64,000 nucleotides of DNA, from assembly GCA_949361645.1 (NCBI GenBank), contig OX442425.1, forward strand, positions 4,465,442-4,529,441, read 5' to 3'. Below the pieces are notes generated by a model. The model was given only the letters and a program-made list of their open reading frames with translations, was not told the origin of the DNA and did not search any database. Positions within the stretch are counted from its first letter, which is position 1. Each line of letters begins with the position of its first letter. Of the stretch, positions 21,447-34,100 are shown one piece after another. The DNA is from Spongilla lacustris (taxonomy: Eukaryota > Porifera > Demospongiae > Spongillida > Spongillidae). The position numbers were made by a program, and so were the translations under genes.

Positions 21447-22115
21447 CTACCTGTACACTGAACTAATATCTACTACACTTGTGGTTCTTCCCAGTAAAGC
21501 CCTTGCATTCTGGCGCATCAGGGTAATGCCCAGGCGGCAGTAGATTGAGGCTAACACCTCAAGCCAGAAACGACTCGTCCTGATGGCTAGTTTCTTGGCA
21601 ACCCTTGAGAGACCTTCTTGTGCCTCGCTTCCCCAACCACCAAATACCTCCACGACCAATGGGACACATACCCAACCTCTCGCTTTATCGGGAATGTCAT
21701 TTTTGGCATGTTTGTCCTGCTCTCCCAGCTCAGCAGTAGTATAACCTGAGGTCATGCTCGCTCCCAATAAAAAGTTTGAGTTGAGCGGATTGATGACCTT
21801 CAGATCAAATGCTGCTGAACGTGAGAGAGACCAGTTAGGCACCAACACATCAGCCGGTCGTGTTCTGTGTTTTGTTGAGGTGAGCCCACAACCTCTTTCA
21901 ATTTCAGGAGCAAGACAAGCCTTACGACAGAAATCTGCGAAGCTGTCACGAAGGCGGTTGTGCCTTGTGACTACATCGCCACCTGAACGACGACATATCA
22001 GGGCATGGTGCCCATGAATGTCCAGGGCTTGGGAGCAGTGTGGGCAGGCATCTACATCTGTGGAAAGTGCAAGCCCAAGCCACCATTTCACTAAGACTTG
22101 GACTTTATTGGGCAA
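21447..22115 (-). mobile_element. Non-LTR retrotransposon fragment: zinc knuckle plus REL endonuclease plus C-terminal tail
   Basis: This is the longest open fragment of the family here, 222 codons with no stop. It begins VKWWLGL, then a CX2CX8HX4C zinc motif (C24, C27, H36, C41). A restriction-like endonuclease signature follows: RPAD at 86-89 and FDLK at 103-106, the PD...D-x-K core. It ends with the tail seen in many other fragments (VEVFGGWGSEA, LASIYCRLGITLMRQNARALL). The zinc knuckle followed by a REL endonuclease at the C terminus is the R2/NeSL-type layout. The reverse transcriptase part is missing, so the copy is 5'-truncated, which is typical of non-LTR insertion. The exact clade is inference. 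Confidence 0.8.
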
Positions 22116-22205
22116 GAAACAACAAAATAAAAAAGATACTACTAATAAATCTATATACTACAAGTTATTATTTAATTAAAGTCAGTATACGATCACATTC
22201 CTAGC

Positions 22206-22400
22206 CAGTATGGCCCTTGCTATGGCTCTAACCAGGGTGATATATTTTGGCTTTACGAAATGAGGAAGAGCCAAAGGCCAAGCGTGTGGCCAGTAGAGCG
22301 AAGGTTCTTCTTGCTTCCTCACCCCAATTGCAGTAAGTTTCTACTGGAGGCACACACCTCCAGCCTAGTTCAGCACATTTAGGGTCATTGACGGTATATA
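22206..22400 (-). mobile_element. Retrotransposon C-terminal tail remnant
   Basis: Reads ECAELGWRCVPPVETY-like and LLATRLAFG before decaying; the same tail as the neighbouring 21447-22115 fragment, and in the same orientation. Confidence 0.7.
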
Positions 22401-24839
22401 ATTTTTTTACTGACGCCGGGAAATCAACGTGGGGAGGGAGGACGCCCATCGGAGCGAAAGCAAACCAAGTTCCCCCCCGCCCCCCCCCAACCCTCTGCAA
22501 ACGAGGGCGGGGCTCACCAATAATCGCCGTACCCATACCCAATTTCCAATTTCCATGGCCGCTTGATTTAGAAACTGCTCCAAATAGTAGCAATTGTATG
22601 AAATGTGAGTAAAAACATTGTGTTAGTCCGGTGTCATTAAGTAGTGCCAGATGCATGCAAGGTGCGCGAAAGTTTGGATGATTATAAGACCTTTATATTT
22701 TGCAGTAGTCCTAGATCTAGGACCACCATAGTACAGCTTCGAAATTAATTGAAATAAGCATTTAATTTTTCTAACTTAATATTTTGTTATGGTCTCGATT
22801 TGGATAAGAAGAAAGCACTATAACAATCTAATATTACTGCAGCAGAATGAGTTTATTTCAAAAAGTGACGAAAGTTAATCAGTTTCTTTTTTTGCTTGTA
22901 ACTTCACACCCAAATGTGCTCTATTTCAGGGGAACACATTTTAACATTCTGCCCTACAACTGTACTCTGATTTATGCATACATTATGCTTAAAACATTAT
23001 AAATGATGAGATTAACAAATTTGGTTTGAGCAACATCTATAAATGATCGCATTTACATGTGTACATCAACAGTAAAATTAGCATTCGGTTGGAGAATTTT
23101 TATAATTAACCTAATCCTGTATGGTACTGCTAGTTAGTGCTCTTTCCTCAAATTAATTCACCAATTACATGTTGTGATTTAATATGCAAGTTTTATGAAT
23201 TAATTATGTACTTATTTATAGAGTTAAACATGGGACTTTAATAAACATTTTATAAAAGCAATAATCTAATGCTCGATCTATTGTAACATGTATATTTTGT
23301 AAACAAATCCCTTTCTCACCTATGAAAATGTGATCGATCTGCCAATACCAGCTACATGTAAGATATTGTTGGAATTGAATACAATTAGCTGTTAATCAGA
23401 TGTAATATAATGTTATTCAACGGTTGTATCCTGCAAGGTGTACAATAGTGATATACAAAGCAAGTATGGAAAACTGGTTGAAACACTGCTGCAACCAACA
23501 CAGTGCATTTCAAATGACATGTTGTGCACCCAAAAGAAGTTGATGTAGTTTTCGTCTGAAGGGATTTCCTATTGATCCTGTGCTGGGGGAATCAACCACA
23601 CATTCCCTGGCCAATTCTCAGTGGCACAATTATAATATGGCTTATCCAATGATAGGCATGGCAGTAGCGTTGGGGTAAATCAATAGATAACATGAATACC
23701 AAGGAACATGTTTTGAATCATCAAATCGCAGGGATTGTGGATATTACACAAATAATTTTGCAAAACAACCTTCTGAAGCTCTGAAACTGCAGGAGTAAAA
23801 TTTGAGCTAGTTGAGCAAAATGCAAAGGACTTGTAATATCCGGCCTGTAAAAGAAATTGATGCACGACATGCTGCATGATGCCATATTTGATGCAGTTAG
23901 ACTAAACTTGAACAGTTCCTTCTTGTGATAGACCCCTTTTTGGTTCTACAGCTAATACCCACCCCTTTGTATAGTGGCATTTCAATGCTACTGACTCGCT
24001 ATACAACACTGTTGCATTGCTGCAGTACAGAGTATCTGCTACACTACGCCACTTCCTACAACTTCAACAATACCATGCCCCCCCCCCCCCCCCCCCCCCA
24101 CCCCTAAGTAGTCCGGCAGTGGTCATCGTTCCTAAACGTAGCAAGATCATAATTCCATATCGCAGGAACCATGCCACCGGTTTATACAAACCTGTTTCCT
24201 TTGATCGCTTCTCTTGTCGGCTCCTCATCACTGCTGAGGGCGCTGTAGCTTTCCTTGTGACTAGTAGAGGCCTCTGAACAACCTTATTCAGCATTCTCAC
24301 AGAGATCACAACTCTTCTGCTTATTGTACCGCCTGATCTCTCCAACTAAGCCGTCTTTATGAACGCACTCCTCTGTGGTAGTGTCGTTTGGCTATACTTA
24401 ACGTTAATAATAAATAATCCGACACTTATGACATGCTTGGATGACATGTACATGCACAACACTTCTAGAACAAATCATGCAGATGCCTTTTAACCTTTCC
24501 TACATTACAACAGCCTCATCAAGGCGAAGTTCTTTCCCATTTTCGCAGTAATGCCCGCAAATTGATGGATGCGCAACGTTTGGATGCTTTTAGCCTATCT
24601 CGTGACACAAGATGAAGCATAATGGAAAATAACCGTTTCTAAGTAGCAAATTATGGACCTATCTAGATAAATATAAGGCAGAGCTGTTTCAGAATTTTCA
24701 AAACAGGCGTTCCATATTTTCAGCAGCTTAGTTTGCCGTCCTAGGACGATCGTCCTAGATGGAGGACGGCTGGAGATTTTAAAGGTTAAACGTAGAACAT
24801 GATGAAGTAATAGACGATGATATCATTACAACATTACAT
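22401..24839. other. Intergenic region, no gene seen
   Basis: AT-rich sequence with one poly-C tract of 22 bases at 24078-24099. No coding region is supported. Confidence 0.55.
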
Positions 24840-26342
24840 TACAGTAGCGGCTCACTAATAAGACCACCCCGGGACAATCAGACTTGTGGTAAAACTCGCT
24901 AATATCGGTCTTACTGGCGAATTTCCCGCCTTTAGAATTCGAAAATGTGCTTTGATTAGAATACAATTAGCGGTAAATAAACAAACGAATCGTAACAAAA
25001 TAACGGCTGGAAGGTAGTTGGGCGTAGCCCGACCTTCGCGTATTGGCGGAAGGTCGGGTATCAAGCCTATACCTGGATTTGTACCCATCTGATAGTGCCG
25101 TGGACTATGAACACTGACCGTTAATTGAGTGATAATTATGCGTGCATGCTTGGACTATGGAGAGAGTTAAAGAGTGCGCTACCGACGCGGCTAGGGACTT
25201 GGGCTATACCCAGAGATGAAACCAGAGTAGCTGCTAATTTCATTGAGGGCAGAGATGTTTTTCAGTTCTGCCTACTGGCTTTGGCAAGAGTTTATGTTAC
25301 GCTTGCTTGCCTCTAACGTTTGATAAAAGAGCGAGGCTATTCTTTTAGTCGTCTTGTGTCAATAATGGAAGATCAGGTAAAATATATATAACTCTCTCCT
25401 TAGTCCAAGCATGCACGTGTAATTATCACTCAATCAACGGTCAGACTTACAAGTATCAGGTGTTAATAGCCCACAGCACTATCAGATGGGTACAAATCCA
25501 GGTATAGGCTTGATACCCGACCTTCCGCCAATACGCGAAGGTCGGGCTACGCCCAACTAGCTGGAAGGATGAACACAAGCTTAGAGCTGGCTCGTGTGTG
25601 CATAGGCATTGCTAACTCCAATAGTACGGGATCGTCGATTATCCCCGCAATCGAATGCCACAGGGTATTGCCAGCCTGGGTTTTGTTTCGACGATCCCAG
25701 GTATCATGATAACGACTAAATCAACCATTGAGGTCCGCCAAGTCAACTGTGAATTTTGTTAATAGCCTATCAACCTGGGATCGTCGAACGGTAAACCCAG
25801 GGCTGGGAATACGATATTTTTTCCTGTGTGCATGGCGGTTGTTAGAGCTACCAACTGTATTAGGAATCCACTTCGTTGATCGCCTGTTCAGAGAAAGAAA
25901 GGTACACAAAAATGGCCCCCCCAAATTTATATACGCACTAGTGGTCTTATTAGACGGTGGTCGGATTGGCGAAGTGGTCGTATGATCGGGCGGTTAAGTG
26001 GTCTTATTTCCGGGTGGTCTTATTTGTGAGCCGCTACACTAGCGTAGCTCTAACAATCATCATGCATTCGATTGCGGGGATAATCGACGATCCCGTACTA
26101 CTGGAGTTAGCAATGCCTATGCACATACGAGCCAGCTCTAAGCTTGCTTTACAATCCTTGGCATCATTGTTCATCCTTCCAGCCGTTATTTTGTTACGAT
26201 TCGTTTGTTTATTCACTGCTAATTGGTATTCTAATCAAAGCACATTTCGAATTCGAAAGGCGGGAAACTCGCCAGTAAGACCGAAACGGTCGTAATTTTA
26301 CCACGAGATCTTTTTGGCCCGGGGTGGTGAGCCGCTACTGTA
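24840..26342. mobile_element. pogo/Tigger-like non-autonomous transposon with nested palindromes
   Basis: The outer ends are TACAGTAGCGGCTCAC (24840-24855) and its inverse (26327-26342). The left end continues TAATAAGACCACCCC, which resembles Tigger/pogo termini. A flanking TA dinucleotide on each side fits their TA target. A second, better-matching inverted end lies inside at about 26012-26036 (GGTGGTCTTATTTGTGAGCC), so the copy has two right termini. Inside are two more inverted pairs: about 25006-25150 with 25400-25570, and about 25575-25660 with 26058-26145. No transposase was recognised. The superfamily is inferred from the ends only. Confidence 0.65.
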
Positions 26343-26539
26343 CTGTACAGCAGGCTAAAAATGAATAAATTGTCTCACTCCATTGGCGTCCTGATTAATG
26401 CCATATATGGCATTATATTTTTTTGTTGCAGATACGCCAAGGATTAATCACCTGATAGATTACATACACATGTAATTATATATCAGAGGGTTATGCATAA
26501 ATTCTTTTAGTGTTGTACTCGGTGTTGTACGAAAATAAA

Positions 26540-27350
26540 ATGCTAATCCAACTTGAACAGCGCTTTGAGCCTAAAGTTGCATTACAATGGATGGAAAAGC
26601 ATTGGTATTGGTCAGTCGTCATTAGCTTGGTCTATTTAGGGCTGATAATAGTCGGAACGCATATGATGAAAAAAAGAGCAGCTTTCCAAATGAGACGAGG
26701 TAAATTACCCAGGTTATGCAAGTTATTACCAATTCATTCTTACAGCACTCACGATGTGGAACAGCGGACTGGCAACCTTCAGTATCATAGGTTCTGTTAC
26801 GCTGGTACCCGAACTTGCGCGTATACTGTTTGAACATGGTTTCTCTCAGAGTGTTTGCAAAACGGCAGGATTTTCGGTTCCACACCTAAGCATTTGGATC
26901 TGGCTGTTCACATTGTCCAAAGTTATTGAGTTGGGCGACACACTTTTCATCGTACTTCGCAAGACTCCCTTGTCATTTCTACATTGGTACCATCATGTAA
27001 CAGTTTTAACTTACACTTGGTTTGCTTACTCATACCCTACGCCTACGGCCGTGGGTATGTGGTTTACGTGCATGAACTATTCTGTACACAGTGTCATGTA
27101 TAGCTACTATGCAGTCAAGGCAAGTGGCAGGAAGATACCTCAATGGATATCTCAAGTCATCACAGTGCTCCAGCTGTCCCAGATGTTTGTGGCCATTATA
27201 TGTAATGCTGTAGCATACACCAGTTACCACTCAGGGAAGGAGTGTGATTTTTATGACGAAACCTTCAAGTTGGGAATGGTCATCTATGGTACTTATGCCA
27301 TGTTGTTTTTAAATTTCTTCTATCAACGGTATTCTTCAAAAGCTGAATGA
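26540..27350 (+). CDS. ELOVL6: ELOVL6-like very-long-chain fatty acid elongase, copy 2
   Basis: Paralog of the gene at 20.3 kb, with the same reaction and membrane location. Exons 26540-26699 and 26746-27350 give 254 residues. The intron is only 46 bases, with a normal GT donor (GAG|GTAAAT) where copy 1 has GC. The histidine box HWYHH and the ELGDT and NYSVHSVMYSYYA segments are all present. A possible acceptor, TTCTTTTAG, just upstream at about 26502-26510 leaves open an extra non-coding or short first exon. A stretch of 148 bases (27072-27219) is identical to copy 1 although flanking coding sequence differs clearly, which suggests gene conversion. No frame damage is seen. Confidence 0.92.
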
Positions 27351-28132
27351 ACGTGATCATAGTATGTATCATTAATACATTAGATATACTATGTCCTCAG
27401 GGCAAATGCAAAAGCCATGCTCTGAAGGATTTTTACCGGGGGGGTGTCATAGCTTGTAACTTATATATATATGCTATTGTTAGTTTGCATTGATAGTAGA
27501 AGTATTAAAGTGTGTTAATGTGATACACTATATTCATGTGTGCACAGAGATACAAAACATTTATATAAGCAATTATGCATGTAAGTAAAAGAAGGGTGCA
27601 TTTATATAAAAATTATACAAATACCCTTAGTTGAATCTACCAGGGCCACACAGGGCTCTGCCTTTACAAGAAGAGTAATACAACACTGCAAGAAAGCTGA
27701 AGACTACAGACATCTACACGGAGAAGCCCATTTATGCACAAGCGAGATATAAATGCAAGATGGTCCATGTGCAGCATGTCACCTCCCTCCCTGGTAATAC
27801 AGTTCACAATAGCACAGTGTGAATAAAAAAACATCATACTGAAAATCACTATAAATGTTCCACAATTTTACAAACAGCCTTTCTCATAACACACAATTTC
27901 GAATCAATTGGTAATGATCCATCAGTCTTCAGAGTTCTAAGTATGAATGAAGACAGCCCTGTGTAAGTCTCCCTGATGCCTCAGGTGCAACTAACCAACA
28001 TGTATGATGCACATATGCACATATGCTAATCAGCATGTGGCCTGTTTTCACATGCAGGTATAGCATACCATCTACACACATTATGATGTATTGGATGTGC
28101 CAATGACATATGCCTACGAAAGGTGGTGCAGT

Positions 28133-31100
28133 CTATACATACAACCAAACAAAACATACACCACTGTGGAATATGTACAGGGGCATATCAGTTACCTGAT
28201 ATAAGTTGTGTTGCCTGATGTACTCAATGACAGAATCAGGAATCAGATACTTTACACTTTCACCTTTGCTGATACAGTGCCTACATGTAGAAGGATATCA
28301 AATACATAGTCTAGCACAAAGGGAGGGGGGCAGTCGGAGGATACATGTCATTTGGTACAATATTACACACCAAATACGTGACAACCTAAACATCAGTAGG
28401 AACATAGTTTTAAAAAAGATGCATACATGTGTGCACTGTACATGGATAATTCACATAACAAGTGACTACTGTAACAAGGGTTAACTCCAATGAATATGGG
28501 TACAACTTTTTACTGTACTTCTCGAGGTACTTCTATTCAAGTTGCCTGGAATAAGTCACCCTGTGTATGCTGGATTAAAAACTCTGACTTTCAAGCCATG
28601 ATGATTTACACTTCTGCATACAAAGCCATATAAATATGCTTGTAATGGTTTAGTCCATCCACACAATGTTCAGAATTAACAGGTACAAAGCCATATAAAT
28701 ATGCTTGTAATGGGTTAGTCCATCCACACAATGTTCAGAATAACAGGTACATACATGTACATCTGGTCGTTTGTTCCACATGGGAAGCACAGTGTGGTGC
28801 ATAGGACACTATTTCAAATAGTCATTGTGTGCCACCTCAATTTCAATTACATTCTATTCTTGTAGGGCACAAAACTAACATCTTTACAGAGTACTGAATT
28901 ATTGTGGAACAGATCTAAGTGTGGCTTTATCTGCGAATTTATTATCTTGGACCAGCACTGTACAGACCCATCTTTCTGTATCTGATGCATACGTGTTCTA
29001 CACAATTACATATATATATATATATATGGGACAGTGCCAAGCAAAATCGGGCTTGTGGGGTTATGATTTTATCACTATAAAATGTACTAAACAACACATC
29101 TTCGCGATGGTGCTACGTTTTCATTTCAAATTTCGTACACTTGTTCCCACACCATTTCTCTGTGTGAAAATCAATTTTTGTGATCTACACATTTTCCGTG
29201 CCATGGATACAACAATCATTAACCCCGCCGGTTAGAAATCCACATTTCTCCACGTACGAGTGTTGAAAACACGTCAAATTCAGAGTGTGCATAGAGGAGT
29301 CCTGTAGCTATTGATTTGTTCTGTTCGTTAATTTCTATATCATCTGTTACGAAGATACAGTTGAACAAACTATGGGCACGTTTTCCCGCTTGATTCGCGC
29401 CAATGATTTTGGCAAATTGCATCCCGCTCAGTGAATGGGAAAGCGGTGATTATATCATTGGCGCGAATCAAGCGGGAAAATGAGCCTGTAGTTTGCTCAA
29501 CTGTATCTCCGTAACGGATGATTCAGAATCTAACAAACAGAACAAATCAATAGCTACAGGACTCCTCTTTGCACACTCCGAATTTGACACATTTTCAACA
29601 CTCGTACGTGGAGAAATGTGAATTTATAACCCGCGGGGTTAACGATTGTTGTATCCATGGCACGGAAAAGGTGTAGATCACAAAAATCGATTTTCACACA
29701 GAGAAATGGTGTAGGAACAAGTGTACGAAATTTGAAGGAAAAGGTTGTACTGTCGCGAAGATGTGTTGTTTCGTACAATGTGCAATTTTTATAGTGATAA
29801 AATTATAACCCCACAAGCCCGATTTTGCCCCCCCCCCCCCAGAAGGCACAATTAAACTGTGTTCCTTAATTGTGGGACACACTGTACAACCTGCTGGGAA
29901 ATATTCTAAAGATGTTCACCATTATTAAAGTCCCCGCCTTTCATATTGTAACCTTTACCTCAAAAGCATGCAGTGATCCTGTGTGTTTTGATTTTTGCCA
30001 GCAGACAGAAAACCATTACTTGTAGCATAAAGGGCCAATGCTGTTTGCCATTGTACTGCACAAACTGCTGATCAAGCTGCATGCTGAGCTAGGTAAGGAC
30101 CTGCTCCTAAACATGTGCTGACCTTGTGTTGTTGTGCTGGGCACATAAAGGGACAATTTGCTCCACTAGGTATAAACATCAACCTAGCCAAATGTGAGCT
30201 GCTTAGTTCCTGAAGCTTCAATTCAATTTCTCAACAAGAGTGGTCAGTTAGTCATTGAGCAGTCTTTTCCACCTCACAACACAAAACGATCACATATTCC
30301 TAACCGTGTGATCTTGTAGGCTCCAATTGCTGGTGAAAAGTACTGTTCAATTCTCCCTTTGAAGTTGCCTAAGGCCCAGGAACTACTGAGACTTCTGCCA
30401 GGTTAAATGATCCTCAAGTAGCTGTCTCCTTGCTATGTACGTTTTGTGCATACAGCAAGATGATTCACCTGGCCCAGAGCACTCCTTCAGACCTCGTGGT
30501 AGTACGATACCTCTGCTAGGTTTGACAAAGATGTTTGCAGTTCCATTGTCCCAAGCAGCATACGTAGAAAGAGCACAAGAGCTACCCAATCACTCTGATC
30601 TGCTGTTACTTTTTGCAATAACCAAGGACCAAGATCAAACAGTTCTTCGAGAAAAGTCCCCACCCGGGTATCATGAGTTTTGAGCCTACTAAACTAAATG
30701 TAGAACTTGAACCTTGAACAAACAAAAGATCACCCAACCATAGACAATAGAGTAGGGAATTGGCAACTCAAACAATTAACACTTGGTATCATGGACAACA
30801 GCAACAGGCTGATGTCAAAGTATACATGCATTCTGGAGTTTTTAGTGACCTGTTAATAACAGGTTTAGATTTGTAACTTTCCTGTACTGCTCAATTCACG
30901 GACTGGCCAATGAAAATCCCATAAAAAGGAATACACAGAGCTTGACAATCATATCCACCAATTTTACAGCCACTTCATTATCCTCAACCTGCTGCAGGGA
31001 TACATGGGATGTAAGTAACTGGAGAGAACTGACTGCACCATTTACATAGGCAGCAGATGGGGAGACACATGGGGCAGATCTATGGGGGCAGTGTAAGTGA

Positions 31101-34100
31101 CACATACATATAGGGGACTGGACCATAGATGATAGAGTATAATAATAGTACGCTATTACCTATGCAGTGACCCAGTCAGATGTGGATCAGGGCACTGATC
31201 AGTGGATGGTGTTGGATAGTAACTGAGAGAGAGAGAGTTTAGTTCAGGGCAGGCCTGAATGTGCAACAAATTACGAGAATGGACACCATGAGTTTCAAAG
31301 GCTTTTGTAGTGTTCTTCATAACACGTCCAAGTAAAAATTATCTTCCACCCATTCCGCAAAAATTCACAAAGACGCCCTCGCACAAGATAACACATGGCA
31401 ACACTTTTCAACTTTAGTACTACTCATAAATAAAGCCTACAGTAAGAGTACAATTTAGCATGGCATCTTTTAATTCAGGAAACAACCACTTGCCCACAAG
31501 TTGAAACCCTATTGTATAACAATTTTTTCATGATGAGAACTTGGCCAAAGAATCAATAGCTACCCAGCTTTTACCACATGAAGAAAATTCATGCACAGAT
31601 TTGTGTTAAGTCCGCGGATTAAAAAAAACGGTTATTCATTTATAAAAAAAAACCCATACACTACCAATAAATAAATACCACTACCTTGGATAGACACTCT
31701 GAATGAATCACGTGATTGTTGCCAATCCCTTACTCTATTATCTACGATCAAATATAGCCACAGTTTTACTATATATGGAGAAATCATACAAAAAAGACAG
31801 AAATGGCTTTTTGTACCAAGCTGCCAAAAAATAGAAAATTAGACCCCAGGGAGCTAGAGCTTACTTATTAAATAAAATCAATTTGTCAACATCTTGAAAA
31901 ATCCATCAATGGAACTGATCTTCTAAGCAGTTTGTGTAATAACTAACTCACCACAAATATAAGGCACATGTAAAATTAACTTCACTACACTCCTTACAAA
32001 AAGTGGCTTTTTAAAATCAATCCACAACCCCTTTTTAAAATAATGAATTGTTGTAAAGCTGAATGTGAAAATCCATAAATGGTCAAAAGTTATAAATTAC
32101 AAAGTAAAAATCAGATTAGGAAGCTTTAGGTAAGGAACACTGTACAGATTTTTCTTGTACCCTTGAAGTTCATGGTTCGGCTACTTGGGGGGAAAAAAAC
32201 ATGAAACTGACAGTCTTTGCCTAACTCAATGGAAATAAAGAGCTAAACGTTCTGATTCAGCCATTCCATTTCAACGCATCAGATTTTCAATATACAACCA
32301 AAATCATATATGCCACAAGTAGTGAATATTTCCTAAATGTCTCCTGTACATGTACAACTGGTACATTTGCATTTAGCGGAATTTCTTGATCATGATAATT
32401 AAATTGGTTGAGGCAATCCACTTTCTTAAACATCCAACAGCTTTTATCAGAATTTCAATTGATTTAATTGGTTTTTAAAAAGACTATGCAAGTAATCTTT
32501 CCGTGGGATTAAAGTATTAAATTATTTTTACATTATTGCATTAGCTTTATTGTGCACACATGTTACTACTTCTTTAAACATACACTTACTAATGTGGGGG
32601 ACAGCATCAAGGAAGATATTGCAATGGGACAGTGAAATTAAGTGCCAATATTGTGGTCCTCTCACTAATAGAGAGCTCTGCAATGTTGAAGTGCAGTTTT
32701 GCCTTGATTTCAGGGAGCAGGCCTTTCAATTTCTCAAGTTAATCAATAAAAATTCAATTTTGTAGGTATAGCGTCCATTTTTTCTGCTGAAATCCATTTC
32801 TATGGGATACAAGTATCAACAACACAACTTTTTCTATGTTCCGAATTCACCATTTCTAAAGTGTTTTTCCCCTTTTCTATATGACTTAATATATTCAGTT
32901 ATGTTTTACAACTTTATTTCGACTCTATGTAAAAACGCGAAAAAACTTTAGAAATGTATGTCTTAAGAATGGAACACACTAAAAGTTATTTTGGATGTCT
33001 CATATTCTATAGGTACCAATTTCAGAATTTAATTTCAATCCTAAAGTATCAGTAATACTAAATTTGAAAATTGAAGCCGCAAAAAAAATTAAGGAAAAAC
33101 ACAACTTCAATATCGCAGTTAAAAAACCTTTCTACTAGTGCATGGATGCTTAATTTGACTAGCACATTGTTATATGATCGACCCCCCACTACATGTAGTC
33201 CTCTCAAGACCAAGAAACTACCGGGTAATTGATTTGCATTTTTAATCATAAGCAATAAAAATATAAGCGACGACAATTTATAACTATTTTTTACATGTGC
33301 ATAATTTGGCACACACTCACCTTATCTTAGTTGCACTGACATTATTTTCTATTACTTCAGGAATAATGTGAATGTTTTCCTAGAAATGACAAAGACGTAA
33401 AAAGTCAATTTTATAGTACAAGCATTTAGACCCATGATAATGCAAACATTATACATGCAGCAGATAGAGGAGAGCTGATTTGGTACTCGCCCAAAGTTTG
33501 CTTTAGGCTGCCACCTTAATTTGCAAAGGCATACAATGTGGTAACATTACATCGGTTATACCATTTTAAAAATATTTTTTTATTTAATATACATTATGTA
33601 ATAGCTAATATTAACAATTGTGTATTGTGTCACTTTGCATGAATCGACAATGTATAGTTATTTCCTAGTAAATCACATAAAACTAATATAATTCAAAGGA
33701 GGGAGAAGGTTGGAGGCAAAGTTCCTAAAACAGATGCAGCATTCCCCCTCTGAATGGCCACTGAAAACGTTTACAGGAGGTATGCCAAAGAGCTTTTGTC
33801 CCTAGTGGTTTCACAATGCGGCGACCCAAGTCAGCCAAAAATGACATGGAGCGAAGGCCGCAGACTCCAGTAGTTTCAAAGGCAACAGGTGTGAAGGAAT
33901 GGTACGCATGGGAGGTGAGGTAACTGTACTTCTTGATCTTGGTCTGCTCTGCCTGGTTAAGAGCTGCACACACTTCAGAGGCTGTCATGGATAGATGGGA
34001 ATGGGCAAAAGTGTCTACACAGGTTATAATCTGCCATTGGACCAAGGAACCATGGTGATTCCATCAGGACGCTTACCATCTGCTCGATCAAGACCAGTGG

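Noticed and set aside
33058..33312. 84-codon minus-strand frame next to NMNAT exon 7
   Set aside because: Lies in intron 7 directly after the splice donor, has no similarity to the NMNAT C terminus, and the true last exon was found at 28133-28280.
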